From positions 1 to 40,663 of the forward strand of contig VSPO01000014.1 of NCBI GenBank assembly GCA_009775375.1: a stretch of 40,663 nt of DNA, written 5' to 3'. The DNA comes from Muribaculaceae bacterium (lineage in GTDB: Bacteria; Bacteroidota; Bacteroidia; Bacteroidales; Muribaculaceae). The stretch's first letter is position 1; every line of letters starts with the position of its first letter. The notes under the pieces are model-generated. The model was not told the DNA's origin. It was given only the letters and a program-made list of their open reading frames with translations, and did not search any database. Both the position numbers and the translations under genes were made by a program. Of this stretch, positions 15,936 to 24,054 are shown piece after piece.

Positions 15936-17160
15936 AGTTTTCATCATATTTTTGGAAGAGAAAATCATTGTAGGGGAATCTCTCCATGTGAATTTCTTTA
16001 GCCTTTTGGTAAAGCATGTCCTTCAAGGCGTCGATATTCAGGCGCTCTTTAGCCGAAATGAAGACGCAGTTGCTTTCCATTTTGGCCATCCAGGTCTGCC
16101 GGAATTCGTCGAGGGAAATGTTTTCGCGGGTGGAGGGGGTAAGGTCGTCGGGGTCTTTGGGCGTGTATTTAAAAGCGTCGATTTTATTGAAAGCCATTAT
16201 GACGGGCTTGGCCATCCCTCCGCACACGTCCTTAAGAGTTTTGTTGACCACTTCAATCTGCTCCTCGAATCCTGGATGGGAAATGTCTACGACGTGGAGC
16301 AGCACGTCGGCTTCCCTGACTTCGTCGAGGGTGGATTTAAAGGAATCGACAAGGTGTGTGGGAAGTTTGCGGATGAACCCTACCGTGTCTGTCAGCAGGA
16401 AGGGGAGATTGTCGATAATCACTTTCCTAACGGTAGTGTCGAGCGTGGCAAACAATTTGTTTTCCGCAAAAACCTCGCTTTTGCTCAGAAGGTTCATGAG
16501 AGTTGATTTCCCGACGTTGGTGTATCCAACGAGGGCAATTCTTGTCAGTTTTCCCCGGTTTTTTCTTTGAATGCTTTTCTGCTTGTCGATATGCACGAGT
16601 TCCTCTTTCAGGCGGGATATTTTGTCGAGGATAATACGGCGGTCGGTCTCGATCTGAGTCTCGCCGGGACCCCTCATTCCGATGCCGCCCCGTTGGCGTT
16701 CGAGGTGGGTCCACATCCTGGTCAGACGCGGCAACAGATACTGGTATTGGGCGAGCTCCACTTGAGTGCGGGCAGTGGCGGTTTGTGCCCTTTTCGCGAA
16801 AATGTCGAGAATAAGGCTTGTTCTGTCGAGGATTTTGACTTTCAGCTCCTTTTCGATGTTGGCAACCTGCTTGGGAGAAAGGTCGTCGTCGAAGATTACA
16901 AGCCCGATTTCGTTGTCTTCCACATATTTTTGAATCTCCTCAAGCTTCCCTTTGCCGACATACGTCCGGGGGTTGGGATATTCGAGTTTTTGAATGAATC
17001 TTTTCTCAGGGATTGCTCCGGCAGTCTTGGCGAGGAAGTCGAGTTCGTCGAGATATTCCTTCACCTTTTGTTCGTTTTGTCGGAGCGTCACGAGCCCGAC
17101 CAAGACGGTGCGTTCGTTGGCTTCCTGATTAATTATATTGTCTTCAATCATTTGCGGCAT
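15904..17160 (-). CDS. hflX: GTPase HflX
   Basis: The start is placed at 17160 (MPQMIEDN) because the family begins about 15 residues before VLVGL; ATG 17151 is equally possible. A longer start at 17232 adds an unlikely extension. The N-terminal HflX domain contains TYVGKGKLEEI and GLVIFDDDLSPKQ and ends with RGGIGMRGPGETQ. The G domain carries GYTNVGKST (P-loop), DTVGFIRKLP (Switch II) and NKID. HflX binds the 50S subunit and splits stalled or heat-damaged ribosomes. Total length is about 418 residues, normal for the family. It overlaps the DUF4954 gene downstream. Confidence 0.94.
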   Translation of the reverse strand: MPQMIEDNIINQEANERTVLVGLVTLRQNEQKVKEYLDELDFLAKTAGAIPEKRFIQKLEYPNPRTYVGKGKLEEIQKYVEDNEIGLVIFDDDLSPKQVANIEKELKVKILDRTSLILDIFAKRAQTATARTQVELAQYQYLLPRLTRMWTHLERQRGGIGMRGPGETQIETDRRIILDKISRLKEELVHIDKQKSIQRKNRGKLTRIALVGYTNVGKSTLMNLLSKSEVFAENKLFATLDTTVRKVIIDNLPFLLTDTVGFIRKLPTHLVDSFKSTLDEVREADVLLHVVDISHPGFEEQIEVVNKTLKDVCGGMAKPVIMAFNKIDAFKYTPKDPDDLTPSTRENISLDEFRQTWMAKMESNCVFISAKERLNIDALKDMLYQKAKEIHMERFPYNDFLFQKYDENYDPDQLSGQP

Positions 17161-17329
17161 ATGAAAAAAAGTAGGTTTGTTTTTGCAGATACTTACGTGA
17201 AACTCCCAGGCCAATCGTAAGGGATGGAGCAATATTCAATCCTGTAATAACTACAACGGCTTAGACTTCCTATATGTTTATATTCGGCATCGAGGGTCGG
17301 GAAGGAGCCGGCAATATAGATTCGCATGA

Positions 17330-17365
17330 CAAAATCAAAAAGCCACCCCGGGAAAAGAGGTGGCT
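17330..17365 (-). terminator. Terminator of the OmpH-like gene
   Basis: On the minus strand AGCCACC (17365-17359) and GGTGGCT (17347-17341) form a 7-bp stem with an 11-base loop, followed by TTTTTGATTTT. It lies 27 bases past the stop codon. Confidence 0.8.
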
Positions 17366-17391
17366 ATTTTGATTTCACGCCAAAGGCTGAA

Positions 17392-17994
17392 TTATTTCTT
17401 CACCTTGTTATAGCGAGCGTTAAGCCCCTCCACCACTTCAGCCGTGATGTCGAGCTCCGGACTTATGAAAAGGGTGGCCGCCTTGAAGAATATCGCGTCA
17501 TATTTTTTCTTGGCGTTGTATTCCTTTATGAAAGCCTGTACGGAATCATTGACAGTCTTTTGCGCGTTCATTGCGGCGTTTTCGAAATTGCTTTGCAAAG
17601 AAGCTACGGAACGCTGCGCGTTAGCCTGCATGTTGTTGATTTTGTCTTGGTCAGCCTTGTAGGATTCCTCCGAAAGATAGCCGTTGTTTTGCAGTTTTTT
17701 CTGCATGGAAGAGGCAAACGACTGGATTGAGTTTTCGTGGCGTTTCACTTCGCTCTCCATATTTGTCTGCATGCGGAGTATCTCCTCGTTGTAGTCTTTG
17801 GCAAGATTGTATTTGCTCAAGACTGTGTCAAGATCCACATATCTGTAGTTAGGCAATTGTCCGGCCTGGGCAGCGGCCTTGGCGGCGGGTTTGTCAGCTT
17901 CTTTCTGTGCCTGGTCTCCTCCGCAAGATGGCAGAGTGGCGCATATTGACAGTGCGAATGCAAAAGCCGAGGCTCTGAGAAGATTTTTTTTCAT
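17392..17994 (-). CDS. OmpH/Skp-family periplasmic chaperone-like lipoprotein
   Basis: The protein has 200 residues. The signal peptide ends in LPSCGG, a lipobox with Cys24. An Ala/Lys/Gln-rich linker follows, then the OmpH start motif YRYVDLDTVLSKYNLAKDY (residues 51-69), a long helical hairpin rich in Gln, Lys and Asn (about 70-160), and a C-terminal YDAIFFKAATLFISPELDITAEVVEGLN strand-helix part. Skp proteins hold unfolded outer-membrane proteins in the periplasm. A lipid anchor is not standard for Skp but occurs among Bacteroidota homologs. It is followed by a good terminator and has a -7-like box about 140 bases upstream. Confidence 0.85.
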   Translation of the reverse strand: MKKNLLRASAFAFALSICATLPSCGGDQAQKEADKPAAKAAAQAGQLPNYRYVDLDTVLSKYNLAKDYNEEILRMQTNMESEVKRHENSIQSFASSMQKKLQNNGYLSEESYKADQDKINNMQANAQRSVASLQSNFENAAMNAQKTVNDSVQAFIKEYNAKKKYDAIFFKAATLFISPELDITAEVVEGLNARYNKVKK

Positions 17995-18135
17995 TATTAT
18001 TGATAAAAGTTATTATTGTATGCTTGATGTCGTCCCGGGTTTCTTCCGGCCGGAGTCGGGAGATGCCCCTGTATGCTTGCAGGCATGCCCGGTCAGGAAA
18101 GAGTGGGATTTTGAGAAGATAACCCTAACGGAGAG

Positions 18136-18143
18136 CAAAAGTA
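18136..18143 (-). promoter_or_regulatory. Possible -7 box for the OmpH-like gene
   Basis: TACTTTTG on the minus strand fits TAnnTTTG. No TTTG lies at the right distance upstream, so the call rests on one box and its position about 140 bases before the start codon. Confidence 0.4.
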
Positions 18144-18341
18144 GCGCAATTCCGCAAAAAAATAGCACTAATAAGGTTAATTTCATTGATTTTAAACTTA
18201 ATTTAACAATTGAAGGCCATGAATGATGGAGAATGACCTGATTTGAGGTGCAAAATTAGGAAAAAACGATAAAATAAAAAAGAGAGTGGGGGATAATAAT
18301 AAGGATATGAGCGTAAAAATTATGCTTGGCGGGCCGGGATA

Positions 18342-18373
18342 GTTGCGAAGATGAAAAATTTTATGTACTTTTG
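18342..18373 (+). promoter_or_regulatory. Bacteroidales-type promoter for the first pepD
   Basis: GTTG (18342-18345, one mismatch to TTTG), a 20-base spacer and TACTTTTG (18366-18373) match the phylum consensus. The expected start near 18380 lies downstream of the earliest in-frame start codon, so that start cannot be used from this promoter; this supports the start at 18488. Confidence 0.7.
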
Positions 18374-18487
18374 GAAACAAAATTGAAGGGATTCCTGATG
18401 AGACCTGACTTTGCGGCAGGCGATGCCAGTGTGGCAGGAATCCAAGAACCTGAAATGACAAACCCAATAAAAAACACAATAATAGAA

Positions 18488-19945
18488 ATGGAAGTTAAAG
18501 ATTTGAAGCCGGCATTGATCTGGCAGTGCTTTGATGAGATAACGAAAGTTCCCCGTCCGTCATGCCACGAGGAGCAGATACGTGCGTATCTTCTTGAATT
18601 CGCCAAGAAACACTCTATTGCGGTAAAGACCGATGAGGTTGGAAATGTCGTGATGAGCAAGAAGGCGACGGCCGGCAGGGAAAACGCACCGACAGTAGTG
18701 CTTCAGGCTCACATGGACATGGTGGCCGAAAAGAATAGCGGAGTTGATCATGACTTCATGAAAGATCCCATTCAGACATATATCGACGGAGATTGGGTGA
18801 AGGCCAAAGGCACCACCCTCGGAGCCGACAACGGTATAGGTATAGCGGCGGCTCTGGCAGTGCTTGCCGACGACTCTATTGAGCATGGCCCGGTCGAGGC
18901 CCTGTTTACGGTCAATGAGGAAATCGGGCTGGAGGGCGCGCAAAACCTCGGTAAGGATATGATATCCGGCAAGATCCTGATCAATCTTGACTCAGAAGAC
19001 GACGGCGAAATTTTCGTGGGCTGTGCCGGAGGAATCGACACCACGGCGGTCTTCAACTACCATCGCAGTTTCTCGCCGGAGAATTTCAAGTATTTCAAGG
19101 TGAAGGTGAGCGGTCTGCTTGGCGGCCATAGCGGCGGCGACATCCATCTTGGCCGTGCGAATGCCAACAAGGTGATAGCCAGGTTTGTATGGAATTGCTC
19201 AAAGAAATGGGAAATCGAGGTTAGCAGCTTCAGGGGCGGCAACCTCAGGAATGCCATACCGCGGGAGGCCGAGGCAGTCTTCGGCATCCATAATGAGAAT
19301 TCGGCATATGTAGAGAAATTCCTTGATGAATACAGGGCTGAAATTGTAAATGAATATAAGGGAGTTGAGCCGGCTATGGAGCTCCAGATAGAGGCTGTGG
19401 ACCGTCCGGAGTATTGCATAGACTCCAAGACCTCGATAGCCTTGATAAGGGCCGTCTATTCCGCTCCCCACGGCGTCATCTCCATGAGTCGCGACATAGA
19501 GGGTCTCGTAGAGACTTCCACGAATCTTGCATCTGTCAAGATGGAGGGAGACAACAAGATTAAGGTCACTACGTCGCAGCGCTCGTCGGTGGAGTCGCGC
19601 AAGAACGACATCGCCGGGCAGGTAGAGGCCCATTTCCAGCTCGCGGGGGCGGAAGTGACCCACTCCGACGGCTATCCGGGATGGGCTCCCAACATGGCTT
19701 CCCCGATAATGAAGATTTCGGCTGAGGCATATGAGGAGCTGTTCGGACAAAAGCCTGCCATCAAGGCTATCCACGCAGGTCTGGAGTGCGGATTGTTCCT
19801 CCAGAACAATCCGGAGCTTGATATGGTAAGTTTCGGCCCGACAATGACGGGGGTGCATTCTCCGGATGAACAGCTTTTGATTCCTACCGTGGACAAATTC
19901 TGGAAGCATCTCGTGCTTGTCCTTAAAAAAGTGGCGTCGATATGA
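18488..19945 (+). CDS. pepD: M20-family aminoacyl-histidine dipeptidase (PepD), copy 1
   Basis: The protein has 485 residues from the ATG at 18488, chosen by alignment with the second copy at 20809 (both begin with D-L-x-P-x-L-hydrophobic-WQCFDEIT) and by the promoter position. Metal and catalytic residues are visible: His and Asp in LQAHMDMVAEKN, Asp in LGADNGIG, the Glu pair in NEEIGLEGA, Asp in LDSEDDGEIFVGCAGG and the late His in TGVHSPDE. The M20 lid domain sits between (GGHSGGDIHLGRANANK). These cytosolic zinc enzymes split dipeptides such as carnosine-like X-His. The stop overlaps the start of the muramidase gene (ATGA). Confidence 0.93.
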   Translation: MEVKDLKPALIWQCFDEITKVPRPSCHEEQIRAYLLEFAKKHSIAVKTDEVGNVVMSKKATAGRENAPTVVLQAHMDMVAEKNSGVDHDFMKDPIQTYIDGDWVKAKGTTLGADNGIGIAAALAVLADDSIEHGPVEALFTVNEEIGLEGAQNLGKDMISGKILINLDSEDDGEIFVGCAGGIDTTAVFNYHRSFSPENFKYFKVKVSGLLGGHSGGDIHLGRANANKVIARFVWNCSKKWEIEVSSFRGGNLRNAIPREAEAVFGIHNENSAYVEKFLDEYRAEIVNEYKGVEPAMELQIEAVDRPEYCIDSKTSIALIRAVYSAPHGVISMSRDIEGLVETSTNLASVKMEGDNKIKVTTSQRSSVESRKNDIAGQVEAHFQLAGAEVTHSDGYPGWAPNMASPIMKISAEAYEELFGQKPAIKAIHAGLECGLFLQNNPELDMVSFGPTMTGVHSPDEQLLIPTVDKFWKHLVLVLKKVASI

Positions 19946-20751
19946 ATCCGTTTTCCCGGGAAATAATGCCGGTCGTAATGGTCGCGCTCCTATTCGGGGG
20001 CGTGGCCGTTTCGTCGGCTTATTCCCGTGAAAAGAAGCACGCAGGCAGCGACGTGCGGGAGATGGTGAAAGTGCTCGACAATATTGTCAATTCGCCGGAT
20101 TCCTTTCCCGGACTAAACGGGCATGCCAGGATCGATTCGCTTCCTGCGGAGGATGTCGCCACGCGCTACTCCGGCCTCACAGACAAAGATTTCGAGATGG
20201 TGGCACAGGAACTTGGCGTAGAGATACCGGCTATCAAGGCGGTCGTGGTCATAGAGGCCGGAAGCCAGATGAAGGGATTCTGGGCTCCGGGCGTGCCTAT
20301 TATCAATTTCGACAACGCCACCTTCTCAAGATTTCGCAGGAAACAATCCGGGAAGGGGGACAAGGAGAAAGCCAAAGTGCCGGAAAATCTGTCGGGGTAT
20401 GCCCTTCGGGAATGGAGGCAGCTTTCGAACGCTCGGAAAATCAACTGCAGGGCGGCTGATATGGCCACGTTCTGGGGAATGTTCCAGATAGGGGGCTTCA
20501 ATTATGCCAAGTGTGGCTGCGATTCGGTGGAGGAATTTGTCAGGCTGATGTCGCATTCCGAACTTGAGCAGCTTGAGCTCTTCGCCAAATTCATCACCAA
20601 CGCCGGAATGCTCGACGACCTTAAGAATAAGAACTGGGCCGGATTCGCCAGAAAATACAACGGAGCGGGCTATGCCAAAAGAGGCTACCATAAGAAAATG
20701 GCAGCGGCATATAAACGCTTTTCGCAAGCTGAAAAACAAGAGAAAAAATAA
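19942..20751 (+). CDS. Exported N-acetylmuramidase-domain protein
   Basis: The protein has 269 residues. The N-terminal hydrophobic stretch (IMPVVMVALLFGGVAVSSAYS) looks like a signal peptide. The rest matches the N-acetylmuramidase family (once DUF3380): IKAVVVIEAGSQMKGFW carries the likely catalytic Glu (about residue 103), then WGMFQIGGFNYAKCGCDSVEEFV, LELFAKFITNAGMLDDLKNKNWAGFARKYNGAGYAKRGYHKKMAAAY. Such enzymes cut the glycan strand of peptidoglycan. Lying between two dipeptidase genes, with a 4-base overlap to the first, suggests a shared role in wall turnover, which is an inference. The tail is Lys-rich. Confidence 0.87.
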   Translation: MNPFSREIMPVVMVALLFGGVAVSSAYSREKKHAGSDVREMVKVLDNIVNSPDSFPGLNGHARIDSLPAEDVATRYSGLTDKDFEMVAQELGVEIPAIKAVVVIEAGSQMKGFWAPGVPIINFDNATFSRFRRKQSGKGDKEKAKVPENLSGYALREWRQLSNARKINCRAADMATFWGMFQIGGFNYAKCGCDSVEEFVRLMSHSELEQLELFAKFITNAGMLDDLKNKNWAGFARKYNGAGYAKRGYHKKMAAAYKRFSQAEKQEKK

Positions 20752-20808
20752 GTATCCCGAATGGATACATAGAATAAAGCAATAAAAGCAACCATAAAAT
20801 CAGAGACT

Positions 20809-22260
20809 ATGAAAATGATTGATCTTGAGCCGAAACTCGTATGGCAATGTTTCGACGAGATAACAAGGGTGCCACGTCCGACGCATCATCTTGAAAAAAT
20901 GAAGGAATTTCTTGTTGGTTGGGCCGACAAGCACGGAATAACGGTGCGCACTGATGAGGTGGGCAACGTCATGATGAGCAAGCCGGCCACGCCGGGGCAT
21001 GAAAACGCCCCGACTATCATATTGCAGGGACATCAAGACATGGTGGCAGAGAAGAGGGGAGACAAGGTGCATGATTTCCTCACGGACCCGATCACGACTA
21101 TTGTAGACGGCGACTGGGTGAAAGCCGATGGCACTACACTCGGGGCAGACAACGGTCTTGGGTGTGCTTCCGCCATGGCTGTACTTCTCGACGACAGCAT
21201 CGTGCATGGCCCGATAGAATGCCTTTTCACCGTAGACGAGGAGCAGGGTCTGATAGGGGCCAATGGCCTTCAACCGGGATTCGTGGAGGGCTCAATTCTT
21301 CTTAATCTTGACTCTGAGGAGCATGGCTCGTTGGTCATTGGATGTGCTGGAGGAAAAGTCACCATCTGCAAGCTTCCTTATTCAAAGGAGGATGCGGCCG
21401 ACGGATACTCCTATTATAAGGTGCACCTGAACCATTTCAAAGGCGGCCACTCAGGAATGGAGATTAATCTCGGAAGAGGGAATGCCAATCAGCAGCTATG
21501 CCGTTTCCTATGGGAGAATTTCGAAAAGTATTCATTGCAGCTGTCGACAATCGACGGAGGCGGACTCGCGAATGCCATTCCGAGAGAGGCTTGGGCCATT
21601 GTCGGGATTCCCGCCGGGAGAGAGAAGGAGTTTGAGCAAGACGTCGTCAAGTTCAGCGACATGATTCATGCTGAATTCCTTTTGGCAGAGGGTTCAGATT
21701 TCACATTCACTGCAACGAAGACGGGTGCGCCTGAAAAGCAAATCGACCGCCCGACCGCACTAAGGTTGATTTCCACGATATTCGCATGCCCCAACGGCGT
21801 GCAGGGGATGTCGAATGCGGTAGAGGGGCTTGTCGAGACATCGTGCAACCTTGCTTCCTTAAAGATGAGCGACAATGAGATAACCGTCACCTTGCATCAG
21901 CGTTCTTCCGTAGACTCCCGTCGCGATGAAATCGCAGACAGAGTAAAGGCTCTCTTTGAGATGATCGGAGCCACGGTGGGCTTTGATGACGCCTATGTCG
22001 GATGGTCGCCCAATCCCGATTCTAAGGTGCTTCATGTGGCGGAGGAGAGTTTTGAGACCTTGTTTGGCCGTAAGCCCAAAGTGGAGGCTCTTCATGCCGG
22101 TCTTGAATGCGGGCTTTTCCTTGAAAAGATGCCGGGACTCGACATGATCTCCTTCGGTCCGACTCTCAAAGACATACATTCTCCCAACGAGAAGGCCAAC
22201 ATTCCCTCAGTGCAGGAATATTGGAAATTCCTGTGTGATATCCTGAGGCGACTGGCCTGA
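20809..22260 (+). CDS. pepD: M20-family aminoacyl-histidine dipeptidase (PepD), copy 2
   Basis: The protein has 483 residues; an ATG two codons later (20815) is an alternative start. It is a clear paralog of the protein at 18488, sharing most motifs: LQGHQDMVAEKR, LGADNGLG, DEEQGLIGA (where copy 1 has NEEIGLEGA), LDSEEHGSLVIGCAGG, GGHSGMEINLGRGNANQ and LKDIHSPNEKA. All metal ligands seem intact, so both copies are probably active, maybe with different substrates. It starts 57 bases after the muramidase stop and ends in a strong terminator, closing the transcription unit. Confidence 0.93.
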   Translation: MKMIDLEPKLVWQCFDEITRVPRPTHHLEKMKEFLVGWADKHGITVRTDEVGNVMMSKPATPGHENAPTIILQGHQDMVAEKRGDKVHDFLTDPITTIVDGDWVKADGTTLGADNGLGCASAMAVLLDDSIVHGPIECLFTVDEEQGLIGANGLQPGFVEGSILLNLDSEEHGSLVIGCAGGKVTICKLPYSKEDAADGYSYYKVHLNHFKGGHSGMEINLGRGNANQQLCRFLWENFEKYSLQLSTIDGGGLANAIPREAWAIVGIPAGREKEFEQDVVKFSDMIHAEFLLAEGSDFTFTATKTGAPEKQIDRPTALRLISTIFACPNGVQGMSNAVEGLVETSCNLASLKMSDNEITVTLHQRSSVDSRRDEIADRVKALFEMIGATVGFDDAYVGWSPNPDSKVLHVAEESFETLFGRKPKVEALHAGLECGLFLEKMPGLDMISFGPTLKDIHSPNEKANIPSVQEYWKFLCDILRRLA

Positions 22261-22284
22261 TAAGGCAGGCGCTTACTTATTAGT

Positions 22285-22327
22285 CTCCCGACGGCATGAA
22301 AATTTGCCTGTCGGGAGGCTTTTTTTA
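22285..22327 (+). terminator. Strong intrinsic terminator after the second pepD
   Basis: CTCCCGAC (22285-22292) pairs with GTCGGGAG (22310-22317), extended by G-T and G-C pairs toward the loop, then GCTTTTTTT. It lies 25 bases past the stop. Confidence 0.9.
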
Positions 22328-22401
22328 TGAACAAAAGATAGCCCCGGAAGTTATAATGTAAAAGGAAGCGGAAAAAGCTGCCTGAATTATAAAGGAATAC
22401 A

Positions 22402-23052
22402 ATGTTAGGATATTTGTCAATAGGCGTTTTTATCGACGGAGGTTATTACGCCAAGGTCAACAGGGCTTTGAAGGCCGCTGAAAGTTCGATAATAAGGGTA
22501 AGATCGCTCTTCGATTTTATCTGCAACCGTCTTGCCGTGGAGGAGGGCGTAGACCCTGCCAACTGCCAGATTACTGAGGCCCATTACTTCAGGGGAAGGT
22601 TTAGGGTGAAGGATGCCTATGATAAGCATTTGCTTTATAATGAGAGGAAATTTGAAGACACTCTGATAGAGAACGACGTCATTTTCCACTACAAGCATCT
22701 CCGGGAGATGGAGAAAGACGGGGTGGTGCAGGTGATAGAAAAGGGGGTGGACGTATGGTTTGCCTTGGAGGCTTATGAACTTGCCACATTCCGAAAGTTT
22801 GATTATGTCGTGCTCATCACTGGCGATGCCGATCATGAGATGCTTGTAAGAAAACTGAAGGCGTTGAAAATAAAGACCGTGCTGCTGACGTGGAACCTTG
22901 CCAACGGTGAGGCCACTTCCCCTCTTCTCCGGGAGGAGGCCGGGTATCATTGGGAGTTGTCGGCGATGGTAAGGGATGAAGCCGGACTGAAGAAAGCCTT
23001 ACTTTATAAGCTGAGGGATTCCGCGCTTAATCCCCTTGGCGATGAATTCTGA
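22402..23052 (+). CDS. NYN-domain (LabA/DUF88-type) protein, putative ribonuclease
   Basis: The 216-residue protein reads as one NYN/PIN-like domain: GVFIDGGYYAKVN (first acidic residue), a middle EKGVDVWFALEAYELATFRKFDYVVLITGDADHEMLVRKLKALKIKTVLLTW with the acidic residues expected for metal binding, then a short helical tail. NYN proteins of this group are PIN-fold nucleases or RNA-binding proteins; the target is unknown. It has no signal peptide. It stands alone after the pepD terminator with 74 bases of leader and no phylum-type promoter that I can see. Confidence 0.8.
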   Translation: MLGYLSIGVFIDGGYYAKVNRALKAAESSIIRVRSLFDFICNRLAVEEGVDPANCQITEAHYFRGRFRVKDAYDKHLLYNERKFEDTLIENDVIFHYKHLREMEKDGVVQVIEKGVDVWFALEAYELATFRKFDYVVLITGDADHEMLVRKLKALKIKTVLLTWNLANGEATSPLLREEAGYHWELSAMVRDEAGLKKALLYKLRDSALNPLGDEF

Positions 23053-23190
23053 TTTTGTGTTAACGCATTTAAATGCAGGATGCCCGGTTGAACCTGCCGA
23101 GTTGCAGCAGGCCTTGCATCCCGGATAACATGCTTTCATTCAGGATTGCAACTTAAGATATAATAATTCAAAACTATAAACTTGTAAATT
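23053..23190 (+). other. Intergenic region with palindrome and nested hairpins
   Basis: A perfect 12-base palindrome GCATTTAAATGC (23065-23076) is followed by GGATGC/GCATCC (23078-23083 and 23116-23121) enclosing CCTGC/GCAGG (23093-23097 and 23107-23111). No T-run follows. It may be a weak terminator, operator or folded leader of the lipoprotein gene. Confidence 0.4.
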
Positions 23191-23679
23191 ATGAAAATGT
23201 TAAAACTGATTGCGGCCATCGTAGCATGCTTCATGATGGTCGGATGTGGCGGATCAGACGATGCGTCGAAGGTGGCTTCCAAAATCCAAAATGGAGAACA
23301 GCTTACGGAGAAAGACTACACTGTGATGGTGGATTATTGTGGTAAATATGCAGAAGAAGCCCAGAAACTTCAGGACCAGATCAATATCCTGACTCCGACT
23401 TCAGAGGAGGCGGGAAAACTCACCGACAAAATAGCCGCGTTGACCGATAAATATTCATACGTCAACGAATTTTTTGGCAAGATTTCCACTTCCACGCCGG
23501 AAGAGGTAGGGACGGCAAATGCCGACAAGATCAATAGGCTTGCTCCACTGACGTGGTTCTCGGCTCCGGATTGGGCGGATGTGACGTCTGATTCCGATGT
23601 GGTAGGCGATATTGTTGAGATGCCGGCGGAAGACACTGCCGGAGTAATAGCTGCGGGAGACGGCGAGGAGGTGAAATAA
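23191..23679 (+). CDS. Small lipoprotein of unknown function
   Basis: The protein has 162 residues; the third codon is also ATG and may be the start. The signal peptide ends in MMVGCGG (lipobox, Cys19). The mature part is acidic and mostly helical (GEQLTEKDYTVMVDYCGKYAEEAQKLQDQIN), with a Ser/Asp/Glu-rich end. I do not recognise the family. It should sit in the periplasm-facing membrane or on the cell surface. It has good coding character in this frame and its neighbours are on the same strand, but it may be transcribed alone. Confidence 0.75.
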   Translation: MKMLKLIAAIVACFMMVGCGGSDDASKVASKIQNGEQLTEKDYTVMVDYCGKYAEEAQKLQDQINILTPTSEEAGKLTDKIAALTDKYSYVNEFFGKISTSTPEEVGTANADKINRLAPLTWFSAPDWADVTSDSDVVGDIVEMPAEDTAGVIAAGDGEEVK

Positions 23680-24054
23680 TATTTGGCGCGCCTGACTAAA
23701 AGTGGGCGTATCGTTCAGCGTTTCAGATTTATGAATGAAATGATGAATGATGCGCCCACATAATATGCAATGATTCAGGCGGCCTGCTATAATAAAAAGC
23801 GTCGGAATGCGTTGAAAGGATAGAAGAGTCTGCATTCTCTCGTCTCCTATGATTGGAAAGGCTTTTTGAGGATAGTGGTTGCCAATGTGGCAAATGCCTG
23901 TATTGCAGATGGATGTCATTAGAGGCAATGCCGCTTGGAATTCGCGCCCGTCGGGAAAACGACGGATAAAGAAAACAACGATAAAACAGAAAAACTGAAA
24001 TCCATACCATGCCTGAATAGGAAAAGTTGTGGATTTCATTACTATTATTTATAT
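23680..24054 (+). other. 375-base gap before glmS with several hairpins
   Basis: Three inverted repeats were read: GTGGGCGTATC/GATGCGCCCAC (23702-23712 and 23749-23759, one G-T pair), TTGCCA/TGGCAA (23879-23884 and 23888-23893) and CCGTCG/CGACGG (23948-23953 and 23960-23965). No TTTG-N20-TAnnTTTG promoter was found on the plus strand. No gene was recognised. The in-frame upstream start of glmS at 23935 was not used because the enzyme must begin Met-Cys. Confidence 0.5.

Larger units (their letters stand above)
17995..18487. other. Divergent intergenic region between the ompH-like gene and pepD
   Basis: This 490-base region holds a perfect -7 box for the minus strand (TACTTTTG, 18143-18136) with no clear -33 box, and the pepD promoter on the plus strand. 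The middle is AT-rich. A short open frame upstream of pepD overlaps the promoter and looks non-coding. No other gene was recognised. Confidence 0.6.

Noticed and set aside
18326..18487. Longer N-terminus for the first pepD
   Set aside because: The extension overlaps the promoter, and the paralog starts at the shorter position.
23177..23184. -7-like TAAACTTG before the small lipoprotein gene
   Set aside because: It is 6 bases from the start codon and has no matching -33 box.
23455..24039. 194-codon minus-strand frame across the pre-glmS gap
   Set aside because: It overlaps the small lipoprotein, has no domain, and the hydrophobic start looks accidental.
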